64,000 nt of DNA from Amphirosellinia nigrospora (lineage: Eukaryota; Ascomycota; Sordariomycetes; Xylariales; Xylariaceae), in assembly GCA_004123355.1 (NCBI GenBank), contig SCHM01000003.1:6653058-6717057 (forward strand), written 5' to 3'. Shown piece after piece: positions 47,601-59,424 of this stretch (the first letter of the stretch is position 1; each line of letters opens with the position of its first letter). Both the position numbers and the translations under genes were made by a program. The notes beneath the pieces are model-generated. The model was not told the DNA's origin, made no database searches, and was given only the letters and a program-made list of their open reading frames with translations.

Positions 47601-49938
47601 AGATCCAGGTTCCAACTTCAGCTCCGGCCGTCATCGCGCTGCGTAGCGCTCGGCCCGTCCCTCACCGGTGCTATTATAACGAATAACCGGACAGGACCGG
47701 GCAGAGGAGCACAGGTGACCTCGATCAAGTTGGACCACCCTTTGACTCATGAGTTGTGGGACATCTGGCCTGGTTTCATACGTTTCTAGCAGGCACTAGA
47801 TCTCAACTACTGCCGTAGGGATCGCCTAATTAGTAAGGGAAACCAAAATAGCGAACCAGAAAAAGGCATGCATATGCGTACCTAGGTAGCTTGTTATTTT
47901 TGACACTGAAGCAGGTCGGCCGGCGCGTATCGGACGTCTAATAATAACGCATGTATATGCACCATTGAGGTGTACAGCCGAATATGGCATGCATAACCCA
48001 ACGCTCGCTAGCGGCCACCACTTACCCGTCGGAAATAACATATCGCTTGCTTTACCGAGACGGCACACTGACGCAGTGCGTATCTCTGGAGGTCAAGAGC
48101 TGACTTGATGTCGGGTTTCTTCATCGCCAATAACCTCACTTTCTACTTATTACAGGCCCTGGGAATTGACCAAACCAAGATCTCCTACTCCATGTCACCA
48201 CAGAGCCCCTGTTTACGCGTTGTTACGGCTGGAACGGCTGCGTGGGTTCTGGCGTATACTGTTCTTGACTTGACTCGTCGTCGCTGCGGGCTTTTCAGGG
48301 TCCCTTACCCACACAAAGATGCATGCGTCTGGACTAGCTGCACACTACTGTACATACCTAGGTAAGTAAATTTCCCTAAGCTTGTTTTGAGGAGGGGCTA
48401 TCGATTGAACGAAACCCACCCGTACTATCCATCGTGACAGCAAGATAGTTGCTATGCCGATCAAGGACCTCTGTTGCGTTTGATTTGGTCTATCTATTTT
48501 TCTTTTTTTGGAGGCAACTATGCGATTGGCTGCGATCTAACGTAATGACGGCCCATCCTGAAACATAAAACTGGTCCTCTATTCACCGTGCGTGAAACTG
48601 AGGAAGTAGCCAAAGCGAAAGCTTTCAGGATATTATGCCGAATGAGTGTCTAGGTAGGTAAGGCAAATCGGCATAAGCGCTTTCTGCTCATGGTCAACTT
48701 TCACCACTCGGTATGTTGAATTAAATGATATTTGCTTTTTGGTGGTACGTATAGCCAATATAGGTATAATTGCCAATGCAGTGAAAGCAAGTAGGCGCCA
48801 TGCCCGAGACTCACAACCTATATATTGTAACAAGAGCTTAGAGGTAAGAATTCAAACGCCGTTATTTTCTACAACGTCAACGGGTTAAACATCTTGCTCT
48901 ATATTTGGCCACAGTGAGAGATGTGCATGTTATATGTCCGAATAGTCTCGCGCCCAGTTGTCAATTATTTTTGACGGGTTCGTTTTACCTTGCCTCGGAA
49001 GATCAGTAAGCTGAGAAATAAAGCTTAGCACAGAGTCTCGCACCCGATTGACAGGTATATATCTATGATATGTAGCAATGTCCTAGGCAGACGGTCACAC
49101 ATATCGAGTGAAGAGTTGGGGCCAAAGTAGGTTTATTTTAGCTTGCCTAATTTGAGCGGCGTGTCAGTATCCTAGATGGAGGTTTTAGTAGCGCGATGGG
49201 TATAAACACCTTCGTAGGGCTAGTTTATATACATACATGTACTTTATTCTAGGAGAGTTATCGTAACAGAGCGTGGGTATATCTCGAACCAGAAATGCCA
49301 CAGCTTCTAAGACCAGCCTATGCGAGTCAAACTCTAGGCATATATGTATGTGAGTCAACGCTCCTATCTACAACTTAACCCAAAACCAAACAGGTCTAAA
49401 TAGCAAGGGCACGTCGTCACGAGCAATATATTCTGGTCCTCAAAGATATACTCTCTTGATTATCCATTACATCTACTAGAGCTACTTCAGTCTCTTCGCG
49501 CACTATATAGATAATCTCTCAAGTTAGGTATCTCTCAGTGCTGAAATACTGGTCAGCTAAAAATGAGGCTTCGCTGAGACTTTATGATAGGTAACTGACT
49601 TAAAGTAGCATAATGCATTAGTATTATGATGAAAACTATAAAGTCTATAATCAACAAATGGGCTCTAGCGTATTACAGACGAATCAAGTGCCCAGTAATT
49701 CGAACACTAGAAACCTTCGCTACTCTAATCTCTCCGCGGTTTAATTGCACCTAGAGCGCGTTGGCAGTCATGTGAAAATTTACATCAATAGCTTTCATAT
49801 ATTTCCTTATGCGCTCAATCTACGAGTCTCGGTCGTTCTAATGAGCATAGATTCCAACTACCTATCCGATAACTGGTAACCACATCACTCATATCCCGGG
49901 GGCATATTCCCTGAAAAGTTGGCTTTATTTAAGGTAGG
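44682..49938. other. 5.3-kb region without a recognised gene
   Basis: This holds the FNIP-type promoter and, far right, the 3' side of the flavoenzyme gene. The longest open frame is 170 aa (47174-47686, +) but has no domain, biased composition or splice support. A CAGAAG microsatellite lies at 46121-46144. No tRNA, rRNA or terminal repeats are visible. It could hold small spliced genes too short to see, or be accessory DNA with decayed repeats. Confidence 0.45.
46121..46144 (+). repeat. CAGAAG microsatellite
   Basis: Four imperfect copies of the hexamer CAGAAG (as GCAGAA units) lie in noncoding DNA upstream of the FNIP-type gene. Confidence 0.6.
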
Positions 49939-51106
49939 TCACTCTTCAACGTCATCCTCAGCCTGCAATGCATGCGCCAACCCAGCTGCCACAAAAGACC
50001 CCATCATTGTCGCTGTTGGCACGGCCTTCATTAGCGTGGCGCAATCGCCGGCGGCATAGACACCGGCTACGCTCGTTGTGAAGAAGGGAGGGAGAGTATT
50101 AATGTGACCCTGTGGAGCAAGTTCAACACCAAGATCTTTGGCAAATGAGCCGTTAAGCTCAAAATCAGGGGCGTGCGCCTGTAGTCCGAAGGTGTCAGTC
50201 GTCTTTCCGAATTTGCATACCATAATCTTTCCCCTTCTCCCTGTATCTGTCTCGGACGTCGATGTATTGGATTATCGGTTTAAAAAAAGGAGAAAAGCTT
50301 CACTTACGATGAAACCCTCCTTATTCACCGTGCCATCCTCAAGTGTTACAAGAACTCCTGCCTCGCCTTGGACTTCAGGGTCCTTGGCGACACCCTTTAT
50401 TTTACGATTCTCAATATGAAACTTCTTAGTACTTTTCAGGGCAGCGCGAATTTCCGCCCCAAGATTCGGGTTTCCATTCGTATAGACATTGACAGCGCCA
50501 GCGAGTCTACTCGCCATACGGGAGACGGGCGGCGCGAACATGGCATTGCCCAATAACCCGCTAGCAATGAGGCCCGCGGAAGTCGCTCCACGCTCCTCAT
50601 AGCCGTGGCAGAATAAGCAGTGGAATCTAGTAAGAAGTTCACCGATCGATTAGTAACAGAACGGAGATGAAGTTGGGCCTTGAAATAGATTACAGCAACC
50701 GGAAAGACTCACATGCCCTTCCCCCACAGTTCCGAATAACCCGGGATTTGGGGCATAACGTCCCGAATACCGCTCGCAATCACAATCTTGCGGCCCTCGT
50801 ACTTGTCTCCCGCGTCGTCCACAACCTCGAACCGACCGCTGCCAAGCTTCGTGACACTCGCGACGCTGACGTCCTGGAATTGAATCGTGCTATAGCGTGA
50901 CAGATGTCCGCCTTCGATTTTGCCCGAAAGTCCGCCGGGTTCTCGTGATCCCATCCCGGCACGTTATGCATATGTGCTGCGGTGCCGTTGCGGAAAGACC
51001 CCGAGTTGAACACGATGGCTGTGTGGAGTTGGCGGGCGAGGCCACCGGCGACGGCGAGACCGGCCGGACCCGCACCCAGTATCAATACATCGACTACCTT
51101 AGACAT
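49939..51106 (-). CDS. thioredoxin-reductase-like FAD oxidoreductase
   Basis: This 333-aa flavoprotein has the FAD Rossmann motif [19 protein letters not shown] at the N-terminus and the redox pair in [12 protein letters not shown]. The second FAD motif is [20 protein letters not shown] near the C-terminus. Introns lie at 50627-50712 and 50227-50307. One frame shift at about 50918 (AAAA run) needs one A and turns the reading into DFRAKIEGGHL. The CLFCHGYE form places it with the fungal TrxR-like group that includes dithiol oxidases of epipolythiodioxopiperazine pathways as well as uncharacterised members, not with housekeeping TrxB (CATC). No GxGxxA dinucleotide loop is obvious after the CxxC, so NADPH use is doubtful. 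The substrate is unknown. It is divergent from the secreted protein at 52913. Confidence 0.85.
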
Positions 51107-52912
51107 GGTCGGTGTTCGGGGTAGTTGTGTGTTTCGGTAGCTTACTTTGCAATCTAGTTCTGAATCAATAGTTGACTAACGCTGATAGCTAATGATGCTG
51201 CGTTGCCTTTCATGCGTTTTGCAGTACAATCCATATTGGCTTACTGATGGGAGACATTGTACTTTTATAGTCAAATACCAGTACCTAATAGGACTGGCAA
51301 ACTTTAATATAAATTCAAAGCCCGTCCATAATACGGGTGTTGGCGTTTGGTGAGATACCTCGGAGACATAAGCAGTGGATTGGGGAACCGGCGACTTCAA
51401 TTCAAAGTGGCCGGTTGGGTTGCTCGGAATGTTTTATCAAGAGGTCGATCCTATAATTTCAAAAGTCGACGAAGGCTCCGAACGCATAGGCCCGTAAATT
51501 GAAATTGCGGAACCTTAGCTCGGGCACCTCCGTGGCTAAAGTCCGGCCTCACGGGACATAATGACGGATAGTAGTTCAACGTAAGCCGCGACCAAAGCCG
51601 GGTAGGCTTTATCTAAGCAACGTCACAGACATAGTACTAGTAGAATCTATTACCAATGAAACCCTACCAAAAGCTTTCATGGTTTACGTAAAAACTCATA
51701 CCACACTGTTGCGCGTCTCAGCAGCTGGTTTGAAGGAAACATCGCCACAACGAACTCTATATTAACTATCTAAGATTGAGATAAGTACTCACGTACATTA
51801 AACTGAGTACATACTTACTCAAATAACTTATTCAGTGACGCTAGTCCACATATAAGCTTCAAGTACGCCTCCCAACATGAATATCTAAGACGGAGAAAGT
51901 ACCTAACCTTAGTACGGATGCCAAGCCTCTTGCTTTCAAGCAACCAAACTGTTCATCGCTATTACGATGGCGGTCATTGATAGCACCTTGAATTGAAAAC
52001 ATAAAGCGGCGTAGCAATATAATTCCACATGAGTGGTCCTATACGTTGCTGTGTCATGTACGAGAGCCGGATAGTATTGCTTCCTGGACTCGTAGCCATG
52101 GCATAGCCCATCTAGGTCGATACTATACTCGATGCAAATTAGATCATCGTAGTATAATGCAAATACCCCAATTGAGACTGCTACTAGTAATTGTTGTTCA
52201 TCAAGTATACATATGAGAAAAATCCAAATACGTACCGAAAACGGCAATGATACAAAGCAGCTCACCAAACCGTCGTTGAATTTCTGAATCCAGTCTTAGC
52301 TAGTAATAGGAGTGTTGAGAATATGTAGGTACTCTCTCAAGATCGGGCCTCCGATAAAGTGGCTAATCACGAAAGCATTTCACGAGACGTGAGCGTGGCG
52401 GAAACTATCGATAGCGGCGTCATTCCGCGACCCAGCGCATGCCTCAGCGCTTCAATTAAGTTCAGCTCCTGGGGCGATCCTCAGATAGCTCTCAAAGATC
52501 ATTCGTCGCAGCTTGGCGGCTCTGGGAGACCAGCGTTGAACAGGCAGGAGAACCACCAATCTTCCAATGACATAGTAGATGGCATCATGTAACATACAGA
52601 AAGAGACTACCTCACTTGAATCATCCATACGCCTGCCGGATTGGGGTCTGTAGTGCTACTTACTATCTTCACTGATAGGCGTTGTCGCTGACCGACGAAC
52701 TCCTCCTGTACTACGCGGAATAGAATGATGTAACCCATTACCTAGTACACTTCACCTTTGACGTTCCCAATCGTGGGAGGAAGGCTTGAGCTTGAATTCA
52801 CGTTCAACCGATGCATATTTAAGCCTTCGCCTTTCCTCTCCAAGTTGAACCATTGACTCAAGTCCTCACCATATGTAACGACACTAGCCATTTTCATCTC
52901 ATAAAAGCCACA
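51107..52912. other. divergent intergenic region, flavoenzyme / secreted protein
   Basis: This 1.8-kb stretch should contain both promoters. A TATTTAAG element lies at 52817-52824, about 90 bases before the secreted-protein ATG. Frames at 51936-52268 (-) and 52359-52592 (+) were inspected and not accepted. Confidence 0.4.
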
Positions 52913-53557
52913 ATGAAGGTACTGCGTCTCCCATAATACTCACTTGAGGTTCATGACTGAAAATAGGCAGTTAACCACCATATTCACGGCCCTTTCCGCC
53001 GCTATTCTTGTCCAAGCCGACATGGTCGAGCGTTCTGGTACCAAGCTCACGCAAGCGCAGGCTGCGTCCCGCCTCTCTGCGGGCGGCGTGGGCTGGACGT
53101 CGAGCGGTGGATGCTCAGACAAGACCAACCCAAGCTGTACATCGTTTGATGGCGTGTACTCCGGCACCGTCGACGGCGCCATCACTCTGAAGAAAGCCTG
53201 TGCCTGCACGTTGACCATCACCGGTGGACGGAGACTGGTCACGCCAGTGGGACATATAGGTTAGCTCAACCATGACGGCGAACACCTTGCCAAGACGAAC
53301 AGTCGCTGATATAGATCCGTGGATACCAGCCATGCCAACGGGTACAAGTTCGACTTCGCCAAGAACTCGGCGCTCAACTCTTATGTCACCAACACATTCA
53401 CACGCATCGCGGACCGTGGTGACGGCTATCCTCAGTGGCAGGCAGCGTCGGGGAACATCTACTGCGTAAGTCATTTGTTCCTCATTGACATTAATATTAA
53501 AATAACTAACGATCTCTTTAGGACGAGGGAAATCACTGGGATGTGACATATTACTAG
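52913..53557 (+). CDS. small secreted protein with LAS-peptidase-like motifs
   Basis: The 160-aa protein begins MK, with a first intron at 52919-52970, then LTTIFTALSAAILVQA, a clear signal peptide. The mature part has QAQAASRLSAGGVGWTSSGG, SFDGVYSGTVDGAITLKKAC and GGTETGHASGTYR. Then come SHANGYKFDFAKNSALNSYV and, last, DEGNHWDVTYY. The SHxxGYxxD element followed by a C-terminal HWD recalls the zinc ligands (SxHxxGxAxD ... ExWH) of LAS-type D-Ala/peptidoglycan peptidases, but the match is by eye and activity is unproven. Further introns lie at 53260-53314 and 53466-53521. One frame shift at about 53227 needs one A. Related sequences are, from memory, common in fungi and also known in bacteria, so transfer is possible. 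Confidence 0.82.
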
Positions 53558-54324
53558 GCGCGAGATGGACATCCAGGGATACAAGGGGAAGGGTAGCTCG
53601 AAAGAAACCATACCTCTCTAATATACCTAATTATTAGGTTGAACTTGAAGCGCATTACAAACCCGCGGCTCTACTGAAATTGGCGTTGACGATGTAGAGA
53701 TACATGTATCGTCTTCCTTAACGGAAAGGGAAACGACTGGAGTAGGACGAGCAGTGAACTATAATCGTGATTCTGGAAGATAGGAAACCTCCGAGCTCCC
53801 TGAGTTTGCCTATCACGGGTCCTATGTAAGTCGAGGGACAGATCAGGGATGTCCCCTTTTCACATAGTCTAACATTTTAGCTAGCAAAATGATGGTAAGA
53901 TTCAAAGATGTTTCATTAGTCTAGGTTCTCACGGACTACCGTCAATATAGATCGTCCAGTGAGGGGCGATCTTTGGAGAGTTCAATCTCAATACATTGAA
54001 CCCTGACTCAACAGGCTTCCCCTCCCCCGCAATGAAACAGAGAAGGGTAACCATCGATCGGCAGCATGACGTGCCTATGATCAAACATCTGCTTGGTCGA
54101 CGAATTACAGCCCTTTCAGTGTCGAGAATGGTTACAGTCTTTCGTAAGGACTGACATCAAGTATGAAGTCATTTGCTGCGAGGGATTCCAGGGTTTTATT
54201 ATGTGATATAATATTGGCGAGAGTACCTCTAAATACGATATCTTCTTGCTCAAGCAATCATTCAATCTAGCACAAACCGAAAGCTATCTATCAAAAACAT
54301 CACATTACTGAACAACAATTCATC
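53558..54324. other. intergenic spacer
   Basis: The 767-bp spacer has no recognised gene. It should contain the secreted-protein 3' UTR and the promoter of the His-rich protein. Confidence 0.45.
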
Positions 54325-54627
54325 ATGTCGGCAGACGGTCACGGACTTCCTGATAACGCCATAAGAGGCGCCCACGACATGATTCATCATGCCGAACAAG
54401 AGGAGCACGAGCATGAGGCTGCGTCAAAACGTGGCTTAACAGATAAGGCCGTCGAGGCCGAGTCTGATTTCATGCATCACCAAGAAGATGAACTGGCGAA
54501 GGCTGAGGTACGTCGCATATCGACTAATTTTTTGATTGCGCGCGACGGTGCTAATAAGATCTAGAAAAAAAGTACAGGGGGCGGTCTGAAAAAGAAACTC
54601 GAAAAGATGCTTCCAGGACATCATTGA
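54325..54627 (+). CDS. small histidine- and glutamate-rich hydrophilic protein
   Basis: The 81-aa product starts MSADGHGLPDNAIRGAHDMI and ends KKKLEKMLPGHH. A 57-bp intron at 54508-54564 (donor GTACGT) separates AKAE from KKSTGGGLKKK. An internal approximate repeat is seen: GAHDMIHHAEQEEHEHEAA and EAESDFMHHQEDELAKAE. It has no cysteine, signal peptide or membrane segment and looks largely helical or disordered, similar in character to hydrophilins and stress proteins. I do not recognise a family. The HH pairs could bind metal, but this is speculation. Confidence 0.65.
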
Positions 54628-55653
54628 AGAGAGATAGGATTGCATCCCATTCGAGTTGTGATGCTTATCCTTGCTTGGAACTGTCGCTATTAGTGACGAT
54701 TTCTTTTGGCGGAGTTGGTTAAGCTTGTAATATACGCGTGTACCTATAGCTCATGATTAGTGTCTCTTCTATCTACTGTACAACAATGAGATGCGACAAA
54801 CTGAATGCTTAATAAGCTTTATGATCTGTTGATGCGATAGAGATACATACTGTCTAAGACTAACAAGTCTCATTCTGCTTCATATTTGAGCTTTAGGATA
54901 TCTGATGCATTTCACACACGACTTACCCCTACGTTGAGAAATGCCCAGCTTAATACGTATGGCGCCTTGAGGATCACTAGAGTATGGTATACATCTTAAC
55001 TACCTAAGTAGCAATGATAGTACTTGATATTGTAGGTGTAATGGAGTAAGTTGCTTGGAAGTCCCCTTGAGGGGTTCTCTGATGACCTTTAAACCCTTCG
55101 TGGCGACCTCAAAAGCTAGACTCCCTATCTCTAAGTTTTTATATACTATAGTTCAAGTATAAACACCTAGTCTCAAGACGACGAAGAAATCCGCTCCGGT
55201 GATTATTAAACGTATTCAGAGATACTGAACCCACTAAAATGGGAATGTCACAGCCAGGAGACCGTTTCTATTCCTCATAATTACATTGAGGAAAACGCAT
55301 GAGCTCTGTATGTATTAACAATATTCCTTTCCGGGGGATTGAACTTAAGTAGGTTTCAGCAGGTGAGTACAACAACACGCAAATAGAAACCACAAACGAG
55401 GAGACCGATGAATAAACCCGGCGGTTGACGTGCCGCTACCGATTGTTTCGTGTTCCGGATCACCAATGTAGACCCGCAAATATAGGGAGTCAATATAAAT
55501 ATGGCCAGCCGCGGATAAAATGCTCGGTCTTATGATGTCTTACCAGATCGCCAAAGAAATGCTCGGTACTATATTGCCAATGCTACTCCTTGCGAAAAAC
55601 ACCTTCAAAATTGCGCGACTAGAAGTCGAAGAAGGGAAATAATATCCAACTTC
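54628..55653. other. intergenic spacer upstream of the asaB-like gene
   Basis: This 1-kb interval contains no supported gene. The A+T-rich left part and the right part just before the ATG at 55654 presumably serve as terminator and promoter regions. Confidence 0.45.
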
Positions 55654-56865
55654 ATGGCGACAATCGTGACGACGGCACCAACCCCGGTGCTCGAACTCAA
55701 CGGCGCGGGAAAGCCCGAGAGGCGCAATGTCTCGACAGTCATAAACTACTACCGTGACCCAGGAGACGGCTCGCCACCGATGCCAGTACGAATTTCAGAG
55801 TAAGTCAAGCCACCCACCCACTACCTACCAGCCAATGTCTCGTGTCCAGCTAACGAAAGACTCCCGCGAAAAAGCAAGACGGTCAAGAACGAGCGGCCAA
55901 CAATCGCCAAGCCCACAGTCATCAAAGATATCACAGGCGACGAGGACAAATACACACTAGACAGAAACGGCTTCCAACTCGTCCGCCGGGCGACGCGCCT
56001 GCGCGACGCCGACTTCCACGACGGCGAGCTGGTGGAGGCAGAGTACTACCCTGAGGCGAAGCAGCTGCTGAGAGACGTGTAAGTAAACCAACCGGCTCCC
56101 TCCGACTCGGGCGCGCGGCGTCGCACATACACACTGACCAACCTGTCCTCACCTAGCACGGGAGCGTCGCGTGTGCATATCTTCGACCACAAGACGCGCG
56201 TCGGTCCCTCCAACTGGCACAAGCTAGGCGAGGGCAACCGGGCCACGCGGGGCCCTCTGTTCCGCGCACACGTCGACCAGTCGTACGCCGGGGCCGAGCT
56301 GGTTCTCCGGAGGCACTTCCCCGAGGAGGCGGACGATCTGATTCAGCGGCGGTATCAAATCATCAATGTACTTACACACACACTCTGTCTCCTATCTGTT
56401 TTACCCGTCTACCACTACATTTACTTCCCATCCTACCCCTATATCAATGATTTATTTATAATCCCCCATCATCATGATTGCTAAACCGTAATATCTCCTA
56501 CCCATCGAAGGACTGGCTGACCTTGGAACTGGTAGATCTGGCGACCGATCAAGACGATCCACAAAGACCCCCTAGCCGTCGCAGACGCGAGCTCGGTCCC
56601 CGACTCAGACCTGTTGGCGGCGTCCATCCTGTACCCTGCGGGGTCGCGGGACGAGACGTGGACGATGCTTCCGAACGACGCGCACCGGTGGTACTTCAAG
56701 AATGCGCAGGAGCCCGGCGAGGCGCTGCTCATCAAATGCTTTGATTCGGCTACCGTGCCCGGACTTGCGCGGCGTGTCCCGCACTCTGCTTTCGAGGACC
56801 CCGAAATGGCGGACTGCAGACATCGTGAGAGTATTGAGGCTAGGGCGTTAGTGTTTTATGACTAG
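55654..56865 (+). CDS. asaB/GA4-desaturase-like oxygenase (CmcJ/NvfI-type family)
   Basis: The predicted protein of about 305 aa belongs to the fungal family annotated as GA4 desaturase, hydroxylase/desaturase asaB or CmcJ-like. Its members modify secondary metabolites. Diagnostic segments are VINYYRDPGDGSPP, KDITGDEDKYTLDRNGFQLV, RVHIFDHKTRV, PLFRAHVDQSYAGAELVLRR and IWRPIKTIHKDPLAVADASS. The end has HRWYFKNAQEPGEALLIKCF and the hallmark RESIEARALVFYD. Introns lie at 56079-56156 and 56368-56535, and one at about 55800-55849. The phase across that first intron fails by one, so an extra indel is likely there. HxD and a later H in HVDQ...H are compatible with an iron centre. The substrate is unknown and no PKS or NRPS lies in the window. 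Confidence 0.85.
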
Positions 56866-57021
56866 TGCTACTGACGATGGGCATTTCTACTTAGATTTGG
56901 GGTGGAAGGGGAGGTATACGAGACGCAGAAAACGAACTCCGACATATTAGTAGCCAACAAGCCGATAAGCCTAGTCTTAGAGGAACTTAGACCCGCGTTG
57001 TCGATAATTATTAGATTATTT

Positions 57022-59424
57022 CTAGATACAGCCTTTTCTCGTGCTCCTATGAAGTACACTGTGTTCAATCCGATATATCAAGCTATGTGTCTTCATCCCA
57101 TCGTCGAGTTGGACTTGGTGCTGGACTTGTAGCAATCCGTGGCCGGCTCTTGAAAACTGCCTCATAATCTTCCTGATATCTTCTATGAGTTCCTCCACAA
57201 TGGATACGTCACCCATAGTTTCCCCGTCGAGTTTGGGGAAGTAGCTATCCTTTTTTGGCACTATTTTACTCTTCCTCTGTGACCGTCTCCTGTCTAGCTG
57301 GGCTTTCTGCCGCACTGCCTCAAAGCCAGCCATAGAACGACGCGTTCGGGTGATTAGGTCTTCGTACTCTTCACCTCGCTCAAGTTCACAATTTGGGGCA
57401 GAGCTACTATCTTCTTCCGTGTAGCTTTCTTTCACAGGTGAAGTCTGTGGCGTTTCGTCTTCTGGTTTGAAAGACGCGAAAGACGGGCGGGCCATCGACA
57501 TTCTAGTTCTCTCAGCTAGAGATAAAGTGTAGCGGGACTTCTTCACGGGAGAGGGAGATACGGTATTCATGGAGTCCAAAATCTCATCGGCAAGAACCTG
57601 CGTTGGGGATTTTGGTCGAGAAGGTGGTGGCATGGTATCATTCATTGTTGTTGCGGACCGTAGCCGGTTCAGCCGGGAAGAGTGACGCAGGTTGTCCTCG
57701 GTTTGAGAGGTGGTGTGAAACTCGTCATCCTTTACAGTACTCGGTTTATGCTGAACCTGAGTGGGATACGGTTTTGCCAGAGGTCGTCGACGTCTTTCGG
57801 GAAACTCGACCAGATCTTCACTATGAGTGGGGCTCGCTTTGCGACTTTCACGGGGGACAGGTAGTCTTCTCTGAGGAGCTGCAAACTTGCTGGGGATGGC
57901 TGTTGGGCGAACATCGCCATTGCGAGGCTCCACTAACCTTCAGATGAGAAACGGCCTCCTCTGGTTCATCTTCCCATTCGCTCAAGTCTGAAACAGGGTC
58001 CGCCGTCGGTTCCTGTAGAGTAAACTGGGACGAAGCATTGCTGGCAGGTATTCTTCTCGTGCCGGCCATCAACTGGGAAAAGTCTGGTATTTTCGTCTTT
58101 CTCAAACCACCAAGTTCCACCGTAAGGTTGTCGAGCAATTTTGCATAAATAGGTGGTTGATTATCGAATTCAGTATAACTCGAGCTTGTTACCTCATTGA
58201 AATCGAGGTTAAGGTGAGCCGTAAACTCGAATCCGATCTCCTTTTTCTTCTCCTTTGAGGGGATATCATGAGACACCCGTGGTCGGACGTCTCCAAAAGT
58301 ACTCTTCCTAAAATCGTCCCACTTCTGCAGCCTACTTCTTTGACGATGGACGCGTTGTTCTAGCTGTTCAAGCAAACCGGCAGTCTGCTCCTCCAAGTCC
58401 GTCATATTCCCTGCTTGTACACCACTCCAGACGTTATCGAATGGTGTACTCAGCAAGCCGGATTTCTGGGAAGAACTACCGCCGAGCAACCCATCGATCC
58501 ATTGTTCATTACCCGACCAGGTATTTCTCAGGATCCTACGAACTTCGGTCTTTTCCGTGTCTGATAGCTTCATAAGGGCGTCTTGCGCATCAGACTTGGC
58601 TTGTTCCCGGCGTCGAGCAATCCCTCGCTCCTTCATGGCTAGCAACTCCTCAAAGTTACGGTACTTCTGTCGAGCTGCATTCTTCTTCGCCAGCATGGAT
58701 TTCAGAGAGACTTTGTGAGCGAGCAAGAGTCCGTTCAGTTCGGTCCTGTTTCCTGTGTAACCCCAATTCTCTAACGATATAGTTTCCGACGTGGTTGGCC
58801 TATATTTTAGGCCTGAGTTAAGAGATCGTTCGGCAACCAATTTCTTGAGCACGGCCGAAGAGAATACGGCAAGTGCCTCCTCTAGCCTCTCTCCTTTACA
58901 CTCGTCGAGCATCGTCTTCCGTATAATGACATCGCGGCCAAGCACGCCGTTCTTTTTAGCTGCTTCGAGGCTTCGTACTAGAGCGGCCCGGAGATTGACG
59001 GACTGAACCTGGTCGGCGGGTGGGTAGAAGGGGCGCAGTTTCTGCGACCTGGTTAGTCATACGCTGGGGACATACGAACTTCAGACTACGCTGGATGACA
59101 TACATTCTGAGAGTCATCGTGATCCCACAAGGAGAATAGCTGGTACAGAGCCCACTCGACGCACTGGATGCGTTTCTTCTGGCCACCAGCAGCATCCTTA
59201 GAAGAGAAGGTAGTGGGTGTGATATCAGGCCAGTCGGGCTCGAGGTCCAGGTCTAAGAGACGCGAGTTCGTGAGAAATAGGAGCACGTTAGAGGTGCAGG
59301 TCGGTATTTGTGCTGGTTTGTTGATGGGCGCTGCTGATGTTGGAGGAGCGGTCAGGGTCGGCTTCGTAGGTGCGCGTAGTGGTCGTGTTCGCACCAATGA
59401 TGAATTGGACTGGTAGGACGACAT
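57022..59424 (-). CDS. HAUS6: HAUS augmin-like complex subunit 6
   Basis: This is a spindle protein of the augmin complex that recruits gamma-tubulin to microtubule walls for branching nucleation. The predicted protein of about 780 aa carries the HAUS6 N-terminal domain: CTSNVLLFLTNSRLLDLDLE, KRIQCVEWALYQLFSLWD, VQSVNLRAALVRSLEAAKKN, then GVLGRDVIIRKTMLDECKG. A coiled-coil region follows (NAARQKYRNFEELLAMKERG and onward). The C-terminal half is Ser/Pro-rich and disordered (SPTQVLADEILDSMNTVSPS). The intron at 59042-59103 is phase 0. A frame change near 57940 links two long frames; its offset means one extra or two missing bases. The last 40 residues may be mis-framed. It converges on the asaB-like gene, 156 bp apart. 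Confidence 0.83.

Noticed and set aside
47174-47686. 170-aa open frame, the longest in the 44.7-49.9 kb gap
   Set aside because: No domain, signal peptide or homology is recognisable, cysteines are scattered, and the frame contains no supporting start context or splice signals. Probably chance.
51936-52268. Possible cysteine-containing secreted protein on the minus strand
   Set aside because: Begins with GTG, has no ATG in a usable place, and the donor at GTACGT cannot be joined to a signal-peptide exon. Left out for lack of a gene structure.
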